Shown piece after piece: positions 22,456-35,170 of a stretch of DNA of 64,000 nt; position 1 is the stretch's first letter, and every line of letters begins with the position of its first letter. The stretch comes from Sympetrum striolatum. Taxonomy: Eukaryota; Arthropoda; Insecta; Odonata; Libellulidae. A model generated the notes under the pieces. That model was not told where the DNA came from, did not search any database, and saw only the letters and a list, made by a program, of their open reading frames with translations. The position numbers and the translations under genes were made by a program. The DNA lies in contig OX388349.1 in assembly GCA_947579665.1 (NCBI GenBank), forward strand, positions 42,417,854 through 42,481,853, in the 5' to 3' direction.

Positions 22456-22486
22456 ATCCCACCCCTGATGATGCTCGCTGTGGAGT
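22456..22486 (+). ncRNA. Very degenerate hammerhead-like motif
   Basis: CCCTGATGATGCTC, then GTGGAG and GCGAA 3-4 nt later. The core CTGATGA is exact and CTC/GAG can form a short helix II, but GAAA has become GCGAA and helices I and III are not evident. It may be a Penelope-type remnant or chance. Confidence 0.2.
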
Positions 22487-22539
22487 TTGCGAATTTCCTA
22501 GAACACTGGTACCTAATAGAGAAGAGCGAACTCTAATAT

Positions 22540-24934
22540 TTATAAACTCGAAGGATTGGAGAGTAACTAAGAGAAAAATAAAGAGGGAACCACTATACAT
22601 AATGGTTTCTATTTTATTAAAAAATTAATTTGCACGACACTACACAAAATAACTATTTTTTTTGAAACACGACGTTTAACCGCATGAGCATAATCATCAT
22701 AAATGAATCAAGTATTGTATTTGAGTTAATAACCTTGTGATTTTACGAAATATATTAATGACGTTTTGTGCAAAATTATCATTAAATAAAATAGTTTCCA
22801 TTCTAAAAAGGGGTGGCCTTCTTACTTTTTCCAAAGAACTAACGCAACGAACCCTATCCAATCCTTAATACGAAAGTAAGATTTCTAAATAGCTAATAAC
22901 CAGGGTCACCTTCATACTTACAGCCTCCCTAAGGTAGGAGTTTTCTGCCTGGCTCCAGTACTTCGACACTCATCATGGTTATGAGAAAATATTATTCTGG
23001 ATATTGAATTATCAGTTTATATTTGTTGAGTATTTACTTTTAATAGCTTTACAATAACTTTCTTATTTTGTATAAGCTAATTTCAATTTTTTTAAATAAT
23101 CATTCAGAAATTAATAACTTTTTGTTAAATAATACCAATGAGAATATCGGTAAAATTTGTCTTAACGTCTTAGAAACCCTATCCATTCACGAATACAGCC
23201 TCTATTTAGCTAATTTGATAATTAATGATCTTTTTTCGCATTATATTGAGAGATTAATTTGTAGGATTTCCCCATATGTGACTGTTTTATATTCAGATTC
23301 TTTAGATTCAAAAATGCTATATGCAAATACTTGCAAAGTTACAGTAAATAATGAAATCGCGAGGTCCTAATTGTTATTGAGCTCATATTCAAGTATGAGA
23401 TGCCATCTCCATATCGGTATTGGAAAAATGATAAAAGCTGATAAACTGATGAGTCTTTTTGGTGCTTAAAATTTAAAGAAGATAGAATTCCAACTGGTCC
23501 GACCCAATGAAACTTCATCCGTCTTTGATATTTCTGTCTGTAAGTTTCACTATTTAGTCTCTGAAACGGTGTACTGGAAACTTTGTTCTGCCTTCTAATA
23601 TTTCTCAAAATAGTGCTCTCAATCCAATAATTTGCGTTCTTCTCTATATCACATATAGTTCATAGATGCTTTACTATAACATGGAATACCTTAGTCTATT
23701 TTAATTAATTGCTCCGTTTTTTGCATATAAATTATGTTGAAAGTTACATTACAACACAGCTAAAAGTCGCCGTAACCAATTACAGTAATGTGCTTTTCAT
23801 TTCATAAAGTTTTAGAATGAAAAGTATTTTGCCCATTTCTTTTTAAGATATTTAGCTAAGTTATAAAAAAGTTATTATCATCAATCTTTGTTCTTTCGTA
23901 ATCAGCGATACACGGGTTTTTTTCAACAAATTATGTTCCGCGTATCCCTGGTTTTCCGGGCACAATGGATATGCCTTCGCTGAAGTATGAGGAATACCTA
24001 TCTTTTCAAGTAATATATGATTTTAAATTCCAAGCTGAATCAAAAGACATTTGAGAATAAAGACTGCTCGTTTTCCGAGTATATTTCGCCATACTTTGAA
24101 CTTTATTCAGTTATTAGCATTCTTACCCAAAAAAATAACTTATAACTTCCGATAATGTCTCTGGACATATTTTATGCTCCGTCAGATGATAAGTTGCAGA
24201 CTGTAAATATAAGTTTTATAATCTTGGGAATAATTAAAAAATACAGATTTTTACATAAAATATTAATGTAGATGAATATAGTCATCCAAAATTTTGTCTT
24301 ACGCCGCTGACCGCGATCTTTTCGGGTTTGGTATCTTATGAGATTTCAAGAGGGACAAACAAGAGGTTAACCCAGGACAAAATGATTACAATAATAGGAA
24401 TAAAAAATTAGCTTTAACTCACAAATCGCAGCATAACATCAACTTGAACCTCATTATAGCGCTATAACCGTGATACTGAAATCCGGAAATTGCATTAAAG
24501 AGTAAATCATATACTCATCAAGATATTAGGCTCAGTTTTTTTCTACTTCCACGTATTATACACATTTATTTATTCCTAAATTCAAAATTGAAAGATTATT
24601 TTATCTGCTTTTCAACCTTAAATATTGACCTTCAATTTGCTACCAAAAACACGGACTCTTGACTGCAATTTCTATTATCCTTCTCATATAACAGTTATAT
24701 TACAGAGATTATTCGTTGTTTCTACAATTTATAGAATTCATTACTTAATAGCCTAAAGAATACGCAGAGCTTGAGTCAATTCAAGTTTAAGTCTTATGAG
24801 CATCTTCGAACGTTCCAATTTGGTTCCATGTACATTTATAGTTCAAAAATTTTGTTGTAGAGTTATTTGGGTTTTACTGAGATTAGGTTTTGGTTTTGTG
24901 TATTTTGAGTTTGTCCTTAGGAGGTTTTTGCCAC
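22540..24934. other. AT-rich spacer
   Basis: A 100-codon frame at 23068-23370 is Asn/Leu/Ile-rich from AT codons and is not credible. Weak inverted similarity exists between about 22590-22620 and 22785-22805 (ATGGTTTCTATTTTATTA-like words). No element could be delimited. Confidence 0.4.
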
Positions 24935-25055
24935 AGGGTGCTAACAATTATCATTATCAGTCTCAAGAAAGAACGGACGTGAAAAAAGTAATACAGGACA
25001 TGGGCTCGAACTTAGATCTCCCAATTGCCGGTCAGTCGCTCACCCAATTTTGCTA
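24935..25055 (-). mobile_element. tRNA-derived SINE head
   Basis: On the minus strand an A-box-like TGGGTGAGCGA lies at 25046-25036 and a B-box AGTTCGAGCCC at 25012-25002. The spacing is correct for an RNA polymerase III internal promoter. The ends are not defined. Confidence 0.6.
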
Positions 25056-25260
25056 GAATATTTTACATGCCGTTAGAAAGACTTTTCAGGTTCTGTCCAT
25101 TTTAATTTAATTAGCTAAGTCCATTTTTAAGTCCGTTCTCCGTAAGATCTTTTCTAGGTGCACTTTCGTGCTAAAGTCACCGAAATACATTTCCTCGATT
25201 GTAGTATTATTTTTAAATTAAAAGTTACACTAGTCTTCTTGAATGTTAAACGCTTTCATC
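25056..25260. other. AT-rich spacer
   Basis: Nothing recognised. Confidence 0.35.
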
Positions 25261-26180
25261 TGAACTGTTAGCTGGCTCATTCTTCTTCGATCCGAGGGGT
25301 ATTCTGACCAAAACGTATCTTTTCATCAAGGAATCACCAGGCGCGAGCAGCGACTCTTTCATCCGTCCTTCCTCGGGACGGTCTATTTTTTATTTCCATT
25401 TTTACGGGGCAGGAATTTTCATTTCCGACCCTCCCTCGGACGCTTCCGCGCCGCGACTTCCAGAAAAAAGGAAGAAACGTCGGAGAGGAAGGAAGGAAGG
25501 GACGCGATAAAAATTTATTCCCCCTTTGTTCACGCTACGCTGATCGGGCTGTCGTTGTCAAGGATTCCAGCGAAGGTAAGAGGCGATGAACTCCTTTGTT
25601 TTTTACGTTCGCCTCCGAATCGCTTAAAAGAGGTATTGGAGTGCGAAATTGGATGGATTAATGCGCGACGAGTAAGGCCTCTTCACAGGAATCCGTCTCC
25701 CCAGCCTGTTTCCCTTGCTGTTTACCTCGAATACTGCGGATGGCGTACCGGGAGTCGCGAGTATGGTAACCAATTCTCGCGTTGTTGATTAAAGCGATGA
25801 ATTGTCTCGATGCAGATTCCTACATATATATGCCCCTCTGTTCAACGGGGAGCTGAAATCTTTCCAGAGAAAATGTATGTTGTTTAATTTATTCTCGCAG
25901 TTGGTGGTGGATTACGTCCGCCGTTTGTTGATTGCCTTCGCAGACGTCTGGAATCTCGGTATTTCCCGACTTTCGAGCTAAGGTTTGCACATACTATTTT
26001 ACCCGAGTCGAACATTGTTTATCGGAATCGCAATTGAGACTGAAGGGAATATTCCACCGGTCCTGTCGAGATTCATCGCATTCCTACGGGGAAATGACGC
26101 ATATGAGTTGCCTCATTTTTATTCTTTCCCATATGGGTTGCGGACGAAGAATACCAATAGCAGGCATATTGTAGTTTAAA
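25261..26180. other. GC-richer non-coding block 10
   Basis: CpG-rich around 25430-25510 with a GGAAGGAAGGAAGG tract. A donor-like AAG|GTAAGA occurs at 25575|25576 downstream of a TATA-like GATAAAAA (25507-25514). One such donor match is expected by chance in this much DNA. Frames of 64-80 codons are not recognisable. Confidence 0.4.
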
Positions 26181-27400
26181 TACTTTTACACATTGAGAAA
26201 GCACGTGGCAGTGAAATTAAGGAAGCAATTTAAGATGGAAAGCATTCACGTACGACTATCAACATATCCTTGTATATCTTAGTAGTATTGTGAAAATGAG
26301 ATGAGCATTCGAAATGACTGTTCAACCAGTCATATACATGTCTTCAAGTTGAAGTTGTAATTCTTAAATATTTTCCAAAACATGTTTTCTTCGCTAAAGA
26401 TTATTCTCTACTGTTGAAAATTCTCATACCTTCTCATTCTCTCTGAATAATTCCATTCAATTAGTTTAATTTAACAGTGACCTTTTGCGTATGTATTTAA
26501 AAAGAGAAACATAGCATATCAAGTGGTGTATTCACAAGGACTTCTGAGTAATCCTCAAATTGCTTATTAATTCAAAATATGCCTTTTAATAAGATTCTAA
26601 GTATTACTTGGGTGGTTTGAAGGTCGCGATAAATCCTATGTTTGAGAAACTGCATGGATATTCTTTGAAAATATTACTCCCTTTCAAACAATTGGGTTTA
26701 ACGTCTGGAGCATGATGTATTAAATGAGGTACACCTATTCCAATTAATGAGTGAGTTTCTTGAACTAATTGCTGATGAGTTGTATAGTGCGCACTTAAAA
26801 AGGAATGTATTAGGGTTTCATTTTATGAAATGAATAATTAATTTCAACTCCATCCTGAAGTATAATAATTTGTGATCAATATATTATTCCTCTAAAAGAT
26901 ATCATTAAAAACTATTATTCTATTTTTATAAAAATAAGACGTTAGATCTAAGCCAAAAATAATAAATTAATTGTTTAGCGTATGCTTTTTACTAAATCAA
27001 TATAATATTTGATTGTTTACATTAATTTCTATTTTAGTTATTGGTTCCCTCGCATAAAACTTGATCTGTCAATAAACTTTCAATTCATGTAGACCATTTG
27101 ACAGATCCTCAAAGTAAGAAAGAAAGAAAGCTTAGGATAATTTTTAAATAATTTTATTTTTTTAGAATTTTATCCTCATTTTGTGCCTTTGTTTTATAAT
27201 CGACAGGGGCAGCCTTTATTAAATGGAACTTCATCACAGGTAAAATAAATTCACTACGTAAAAATTCTTGTACTTAAAAAAATCTTTCAAAAAATGTTGT
27301 AATAATCTTTTAGTTAGTATATATATAATAATGATGTAAATTTAGGTAACATTAATTCATAAAGAATTGATGATACTTTTAATACTATGGAATAGTCAGT
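26181..27400. other. AT-rich spacer
   Basis: Includes a short GAAA run at 27116-27130. Nothing else is recognised. Confidence 0.45.
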
Positions 27401-28150
27401 CTTCACCTCTTTCCTAACTTCTCAGTCAAGGAATTCGAGAAAAAAAGAACGACTTTATATGCGATAGAGAAGTCCGACCATGTTTTCTACGCTCTGCCCT
27501 CCAAGTGGTGACAGTTACACAAGAAAAATTTGCCAAAAATTTGAAAATTATTCCCAAAAATCTGCCCCCGTCGACCGAAAGATTTCGGCGCAAAAAACTC
27601 GGGGGGATTCCTGAACGTACGGGAAATTCTCCCCTCTGGAGAATAACATCGGCGAGATATCGGCGTTTCTGACAGTGTCTCTCTTCCAATTGGCCATCTA
27701 TCCCACTGCCGATATTAAGTCGCCTCGAAGGTTCGATCGATGACAAATTATCTTGGCATAAATTTCCGACGGCCGATCTCTTCGACAGCTCCGGACGCCT
27801 TCGATGGGCGGAGGATCGCCGCTCTGAAAAAAGGGAAAAAATCGAAACACAATCGCCTTCTCGCGGAGCAGAGGATCGAAGGGAATTTCGTCCCTTTTTT
27901 GTTTTTAATTTCTCTTCTGGAAGCCGACAGTAGAGGACGAGTCGGAATTTGCCCTCGGATCTCCAGGGAAGGAAATTCAGGGTTGGAATGGGGTGGGGGA
28001 TCAGACGGAGGCTGTTTAAAAGTTCTCTTGTTCATTACGTATCTCTTCGATGGTTCGATAAATATTCATTTTCTCAGAAGGTTAAATAAACAAATAAGAG
28101 CTGTAACATCAGAAAATTTTCGATGGAAAATATTTCTCGGTTTTACAGTT
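27401..28150. other. GC-richer non-coding block 11
   Basis: Overlapping frames on both strands (106 codons 27426-27746 -, 137 codons 27740-28153 +, 95 codons 27748-28035 -) argue against any one being coding. A 6-bp palindromic stem CCGAAAGATTTCGG lies at 27575-27588. Confidence 0.4.
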
Positions 28151-30477
28151 TAATATATATTTCAATGACTATATATTGCTGCTACATTAGTTAAAATTTT
28201 TCCGTAAAATATGCGTTGAAAATTCAATTTTAAGTAATTAAAATAAAATAATGCTATGCTAAGCTACTATTATTTCAAAATTCACAGAGGAAGGAGTTGT
28301 TTGGAGTAATTCCATCACACGTATGGAAAACAGGAACAGATGAGGACTTTTTCCAATGATTTTAATAATATATATTTTAGTCTATATCTGTAATATAATA
28401 AATCTGTGGAAAAAGATCTCATATTTTCCTATTTTCTTTACGCATTAATTGTTTTCTCTTCTTAGTTGAAGGTTAGGTTTTGCTGTTATACATTTTGGAA
28501 TTGCTCATTTCTGGAAATTGAGTTCAATGGAAAATTTATTTTTTAACAGCCTTAACACCAATCATCAACAGATTTTTTCACAAGTGCCAACTGATTATAA
28601 GGTACAATTTTCATCTTATTGTAGTAAAAAAATAATTGATATCCAATACCTCTACATATTTGAATCAATCAGCCTTTTATTCGAGTATAAAAAATAATTT
28701 AATCATACTTATAAATGTATCTATGTTTTTCCTATGATCTTGATATATAAGGATCCTACAATAAATTTTAGTATATATATATCTAATAGATTTGGCTTAT
28801 TTTAGTGCAGATATCGGTGATCAGCTATAATAGAAATAAAGCTAAAACTAGAATAAAGGAGAAATTTTCCACATGGATGCCATTCACTAACTTGCACTCA
28901 ATCCAGGTCATTTTTTTCCCTCTGTAATTGAAAATTGCCGCGTTCCAGGAAACGTGGAAGAAGCGTCGAGCTGCATACATTCATATTTTTTTCTGGAGAA
29001 TTGGAAGGCATTGATACAAGATTCCCAAATCGAGTTTTTCCTATTTTTCCAAAACAGCGTCAAGAAGGCTGCAGTGAAGAAAAAACTAACCAGAATTTCT
29101 TGCTCAGCAAGTGAGCAGAAGATCGTCATGAACCTTCTTGTATAATAGGTTAACAGCGTTTTCTTTACCGGCTTCTCCCATTATACATGTGCCGTAATTT
29201 GTTCAGCCCCACTTTGAACACATCCTCGCTTATTTCGGAAATCTTACATCATTGATGAATGGTGGTTTGCCCATGAACCTAACATCTGTTTTCTAATTAT
29301 ATTCTCACATAAGTCTCATTGTTAGTAAAATGTCTGTGTTTGAATACAAGGGCTGTTTAATAGTGACTTGTTCGCTTATCTATTGCAAATCCGTTTACTT
29401 CGATATTTAAAGTAGTGTGACATTTTTATGCTCTAAATCGACCTCATCGTTAAAACTTTAGACATTATATCTTTTTCGTAATAATTTAGATTCTAACTTT
29501 ATAGTCATATTTTGAAGTCATTAAATAAAATAGAATACAATTAATTGTATTGCAATGACATGCATGCAGTTCCCAGCAATTATTTAAATACGCAAATTAT
29601 AATTAATTTTATGTATTCGATATTTACCTATCACATGAATTCTGGGATAGAATTGAAATTTAAAATAATCTGAATAATCGATTGAATATTGTTGATAAAA
29701 TTTTAAAAGAATTAAATTAAAATTTATGATTGTTAGGTAATAGGTAATGATTATATTTATATCTGAAAGACTTTCAATCCTCATTACAAAATGATAAAAT
29801 AAGTTAATTTAATAATAAGCAATTTACATACAGTATATGCCATGGTGAATTGCTTGCAGTAAATTCCAGTAAATATCATCTTTAGCATATAGTATAGCAT
29901 AGATTTCTATAACATATAAATGGAATAGAATATTGGATGATCTTCTGCAAAACGTTCCATCGAAAAAATATATATGATTTCCATTCTCTTTGTCTGAATG
30001 ATTTTGCTCAACTACTGAATAACGTAAAGTAACTAATGTTATGCGAATCCCTGATTCACTTTAAGAGTAAATTATCGTCTTTATTTACGTCACTTATGTC
30101 TGGGTTTTGGCACTTTCAATTCTTCTATCCAATGAAGCATGGCGAGATAATGGTGCGACGGAGCATGACCAAAATGCCGATGGGAGAAACCTGGTACATT
30201 AATCATTTCATCGTACTCTGCATGTTCGATGCACCTGGCACACTCGATTTATACTTAGCTATGTAAATAAATCCTATTTATTAGAAACACAGATGTAGCC
30301 TGCAATTGGAGGAATGTTCTTCGGAAATCTCAGCAATATCTTCAAGGCAGCCCTTCCATGAACTACAACATACATTGCTTCAATGGGCTCTCATTTGTAT
30401 TTTGTCTTAAGGAAATAACAGACAAAAATATTTCATTGGAAAATTTTCAATTCATCCTGATATCCAAAAATCTTTGA
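28151..30477. other. AT-rich spacer
   Basis: Long AT-rich stretch. Frames are at most 76 codons and no repeat family is recognised. Confidence 0.45.
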
Positions 30478-30640
30478 GCATTAGTTAACTACCATAAGCA
30501 ACGATAATAATTCAAGAGTTGGGAAAGGTAAGGTATTAAATCCATGGCATTATAGCATCTTCCCATGCCCAAGGCGGAACTCGAACATACAGGCTCTAAA
30601 GCATGAGGAAACCCATTACATTACTTTTGCATTGGAACCT
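30478..30640 (-). mobile_element. tRNA-derived SINE, copy 1 of a direct pair
   Basis: On the minus strand the B-box GTTCGAGTTCC lies at 30586-30576, with an A-box-like AGTAATGTAATGGG upstream. The whole 163 bp realigns with 30764-30925, sharing words such as TAACTACCATAAG, AAGAGTTGG, ATGCCCAAGG and TTGGAACC. Confidence 0.8.
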
Positions 30641-30763
30641 GATGTCTGTGTAGCAGTGATTACATTTTATCCTAAAATCTATGTAGCTAGGGAAAGGATT
30701 TATCATTCTAAAAGTGTGTGCTTCACATAGCAACCACCTGCTTGTAGCATAGAGCAATGTCTC
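30641..30763. other. Spacer between paired SINEs
   Basis: About 120 bp of unassigned sequence separating the two SINE copies. Confidence 0.5.
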
Positions 30764-30925
30764 GCACTATTTAACTACCATAAGTAAGGATAATAATACA
30801 AGAGTTGGCAAAGGTAACGTATTAAATCCCTGGTATTTGAGCATCTCCCTATGCCCAAGGTGGAGCTCGAACCTGGAGGTTCTAAAGCACGAGGAAAGCC
30901 ATTACTTTACTTTTGTATTGGAACC
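30764..30925 (-). mobile_element. tRNA-derived SINE, copy 2 of a direct pair
   Basis: Same family and orientation as 30478-30640, about 286 bp away. The minus-strand B-box GGTTCGAGCTCC lies at 30873-30862. The end abuts a CAGCGGCGG transposon-like terminus at 30925. Confidence 0.8.
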
Positions 30926-31260
30926 AGCGGCGGCTGGTCCATTGGGTTCACTGGTTCACTGAACCCCCTAAGAAAAGTACTGCACTATTTTTCCATATAC
31001 CTATGTTCCTACCATAACCCAAATAACCTTAACACCAGTTACTGGGCCTAAATTTTCCTTACTTGAGTCGCGATTCCTGCCGCTTCTGATTCTAACTAGC
31101 TTGACTTCTCGCGTTGGTTCATTTTCCGAAGTGAAACGCTTTAGATGACGCGTTGTAGGTGAAGAGCGGTGAGGGGAATGAGAGGCATACGGCTTTTAAA
31201 GATGGGTCTATCGCTGCTTTACGATGCAGCGACAGCCGACGAGAATGGATTTATATGATT
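30925..31260. mobile_element. Possible hAT-type element, one end only
   Basis: It starts CAGCGGCGGCTGG, a hAT-like CAGNG terminus, inside a perfect palindrome ACCAGC-GGCG-GCTGGT (30924-30939). This is followed by repeated GGTTCACTGG/GGTTCACTGAACC words. The segment to about 31260 is GC-richer than its flanks. No matching inverted end was found, so the right boundary is a guess. Confidence 0.35.
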
Positions 31261-33450
31261 TAAGGAAATTGTTTTGAGCACTTCATGGCAAATTAGAGAG
31301 TCTTTCCTTATAATATATTATTTTTCCTCAAGAATGCTTCCTTTGCTATTGCTAATCTTGATCTGATTTTTCTCTCACTTTTCCATTCTTCCGTTATCTA
31401 CCAAGATGTGTGAATTCATTTACTTGTTCCATAAGGTCATTATTAATTATAATATCTTTTATTAATAAGTAATATATTTTTAATATATAATTATTACTTT
31501 TAATATCTTCATTTCCTCCCATCCTCATCACTTTCGTATTCTTCCTATTTATTCGATACAGTTAAGTACTTTCATAAATTTAGCGCATTCACATTTAAGG
31601 GATACAATATAGCAATGAGTTTTTGAGTAAATATCCCCATCATCAGCTGAAAGAATACTGTAGTAAACATAATGAGTTATGAAGGTTGAGAGGATGGATA
31701 AACTATGTACGAAATCTGTATTAAAAGAAGAGTCTTTACTGCAAAATATGTACAAAAACCATAGCACAACTACACTTCAGTTAGCTAGTTTCGGCGCAAT
31801 TCACGTCATAATGAGAACTAATTAACAGTGTATAGACTAACAACAGTAGAATTTTTGCAGTAACGACAATATTTTAAACGAAATTCCACCAAGCATGGTG
31901 GAATCTCTTTTTAAGAGATCTTTATTAAAAATCAATTAAATCAGTTTGATGAAAATTTCTTAAAAGAAGCAATTACGATGCTTGCGTGTAGAGGAGAATT
32001 TTTTAAAATGAATTGGAATATGTAAACAATAAAATGAAATATCGGATATTTTAGAGGGCCAGACTAACTACAAAAAGTAGATTTAAACGGCACTCTCTCT
32101 TGATTGCACGAGATTTTCGAATTCCAAAATCTTGAAATAAGAGGTTACGAGTTAGCCGAAACGAAAATCATAAATACATTACGTTTTGGGTTGAGGTCAT
32201 CGCGCGCTAATATACCTGACAACATATCATCTCGTGGTTCTTATATTTTTGCGAAAGGAGTTGTGAATTTTATTTGGGTACATAAAAACCGGTTACCATA
32301 GAAAAGCGCTAGGTGGGTGGCCCGAGCGCAAGGTATAAAATTCAGCATCTCGGCTGAAATCATTGCAATAAATACCAGACCTATGTCATATGATGAGATC
32401 ACTATAATTAACATGGAAATAACGAGGGTGGATACAAGTGGAAAAATGTTTCGCGGGCAAATAATTATAGCCAGAATTCGTGACAGAGGGTAACTTCAGT
32501 TTTTGCCCCTGTAGTCGTTGGCCATATTTTGCTCGCCAGCAAGCTAATGAGATGGGCATTAATGAAATTCTTTTTCGGAAGCATTACATCTTAATTCCTG
32601 TTGCTTTTTTATTTTGTTGTAATCAAAGAATGGGGACCTGTAACTCTTTCGCCTTCAGAGTCCAACACCTTTGCGCGCTCAGCATGTTTTATATAATCAG
32701 AACGTTTAACACACCACAGGAAGAATGATTATGTTAAATTTATTTTTCTCACAGTTATTTTTCCAAGTTTTGCATCTCATTAGTTTTCATAAAATCGCAT
32801 TTGCGTAGCACCCTGGGGCTTCTATTCCTTGCACATCATTGTAAATAACGTATACCATATTTTGAACTGCTTGTAAATAACCTTCTGTTGTTCTTAGTAG
32901 TAAAAATATTACAGAAGTGATTATTTAATTAGAAATTTTTAAGGTTTTTTCAAAAGACCTAATTTTTTACAGAATTAAAAAGTGCAGTAATAGGTAAAAT
33001 GGTTATAATTCAGAATCTGAATGAAAAACTTTATACACTAAGTAATGCATTATTTAATGTAATAACAATATGTGTTTGCATAAATTACTAAAAGAAAATT
33101 GGTATCCTAGCATATGGTTCTATCAAATTTCTCAATATTAGTACTTACATTGTCTCTGTAAGACGTTGAGTATTTAAAAACAGATATGTATTTTCATACC
33201 GACAGCTGCGCAGTATATTTTTGAATTTTAAGCATTATAGGTTGCTCGATTACGTTATTATCTCTTAAAGATTTCAACTAACATCTTCCTCCTCAAATTT
33301 AAAATATGGTAATACTTTACAATTCTTCCAAAAATGTATTCGTGTACTTGAAACATTGAGTCATTACCCTTTTGTTCCGGATTGAAATAAAAATAATTTC
33401 ATTGTTCTCTTGAAATCGATACCACTAAGAATTGTCTTACTGATACGCGT
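31261..33450. other. AT-rich spacer with one small hairpin
   Basis: A perfect 8-bp stem ATTCCACC/GGTGGAAT with loop AAGCAT lies at 31883-31904. The remainder shows no gene or repeat. Confidence 0.45.
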
Positions 33451-35170
33451 AAAATTGTAGTACGTCGTAATCCCGGGGTCTTCTAAATTCCTTTTCCAAA
33501 ATGATTAAGATATTCCTATGGATCAAAGTAGTAGCTCAGGGCGCCCGAATTCTTATCGTAATGTAAGCCCATGAAAACGTCTAAGGTCTTCATTCCGAAT
33601 AATTCGGAAGTCAAATGTTCTTCATTACGCTTTCCGAAGAAACGATGAAAATCGTTGGAATTCGATACGCTACCCTTATCCCGTAGGCCCTCAAGAGAAA
33701 CTTCCCTTTTCCGTACACCGGAAAAGTAAAAAAATCCCACCAGATCAAGAGCTAACATCGACATCTATTACCGGATTTCGGATAGAAAAGAAGTCCACCA
33801 GAAGGAATGAGATCAAGGGGACCGCCGAATAAAATCTTTATGATTTCCCGAAGAATTCCCTAACCCGATAGACTCCCCTCTCAGATCCGTCCCTTTTAAG
33901 AGGAGCCGACTTCGGAGACGCTCTGGACCACATCCCGCCTTTTTATCATGCGGGAATAAAAAGTATCAGAGAGCCGCCATAATTAGTGTGCCCCCCATTT
34001 ATAGCTATTCTCTCCCCGAGAAATCCTTTTCCCCTTCTTCACTTGTTTATTGCCCACCATCTCCCGATCCGCGGCAATTTCGATGAGCGGAGAGTGCGGG
34101 GGAAGAAAGAGCTTAAAAAATGCGGGAAAATCCCTTAAAAGTAACAGAAGGGGGCGAGAAAAAAATTAGTGGAAGAAAGGAACGCCTGGAATCCCAAACG
34201 GCTGAGATCCCTTTCCCTAAGGAATGGTTAGGGGAAAGGGCAGCCAGCATAAGTGCCTCATTGTTTCTTTTTCCTACACAGAATCGCTCAGCTTCGTTTT
34301 CGGACCTGCCCTCCGTTCTTATCAGTGAGATCGGTAAAGTATGGAATACTTGCGGGCCAACCTCGTTACTTTTCCGGGAACAATAAAAGAAAAAATGCTG
34401 AATCCTTCCGTGGGGAAGATTCCCCAGATCCGGAGACACAATTCGAAAAATTCTTATTCCCTTTTAAAGAGGCTGCGGGACGGTATCCCGCGACTGGGAA
34501 TTTTTTTATCGGGGGATTCTATCGGAGGGCCCGGGAACCATCGTTAGAGAGGCACGGCGGTGATTTACACCGGTGGCAAATCGGATTCAATTAGTTCGTC
34601 AGGATCACGGACTAATTGGTATAAAGGGTCCGCGCTCTGGGTGCAGTACCAAGCGAGCCTTTGAAATATCGGGGAGATTTAAAAAATTCCTCGTTTTATA
34701 GCGGCATAGCTCTAGTTGAGATGCTTTTCCATTCCCTTCTCTGATAAAGCGACTCGTTAGAAGGTAGGTTAGAAGGTCTAGCGACTGGGTTTAATCTTAG
34801 AGATAAGAAAAGTTTCATTAGGGAATATCACTCTCTATCCCCTAACTGATTGTTATGCCTGGGGTATCTAGCTGAGTGAGATTTGCTAGACGATAGTAAT
34901 CCGCTGGAAATATTTCCTTCGGGCCGGATTCTATTGATATTGAGTTCAACCATTTATGCCCAGCTACTGGAAAATCCTTTTAGAATAGGAATCTCTACTA
35001 GTTCCCCTATGGGTACGGTCTGCCGCGTGGGAAACGTGCTTCCAATTCACTATCTAGATTTCAGTGAGGGTGTCAGAGGAAGTTATTATGCAGTATCGGC
35101 ATCAAATCTCGCCCGAGCCTCCAAGAATTCACATTACCCCGCAGTAGCCTCCAAAAGCTCAGTGTAAATG
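33451..35170. other. GC-richer non-coding block 12
   Basis: The longest of the GC-richer blocks. Four mutually overlapping frames (68-113 codons) at 34113-34594 lie on both strands and share no recognisable domain. Short inverted words are frequent, for example TCTTCCCC..GGGGAAGA-like near 34400-34440. Confidence 0.45.

Noticed and set aside
23068..23370. 100-codon frame
   Set aside because: Composition is dictated by AT-rich codons (Asn, Leu, Ile, Ser); no recognisable family.
25507..25576. TATA-like GATAAAAA followed by AAG|GTAAGA, a possible first exon
   Set aside because: Both signals are frequent by chance. There is no initiator, frame or acceptor downstream to support a gene.
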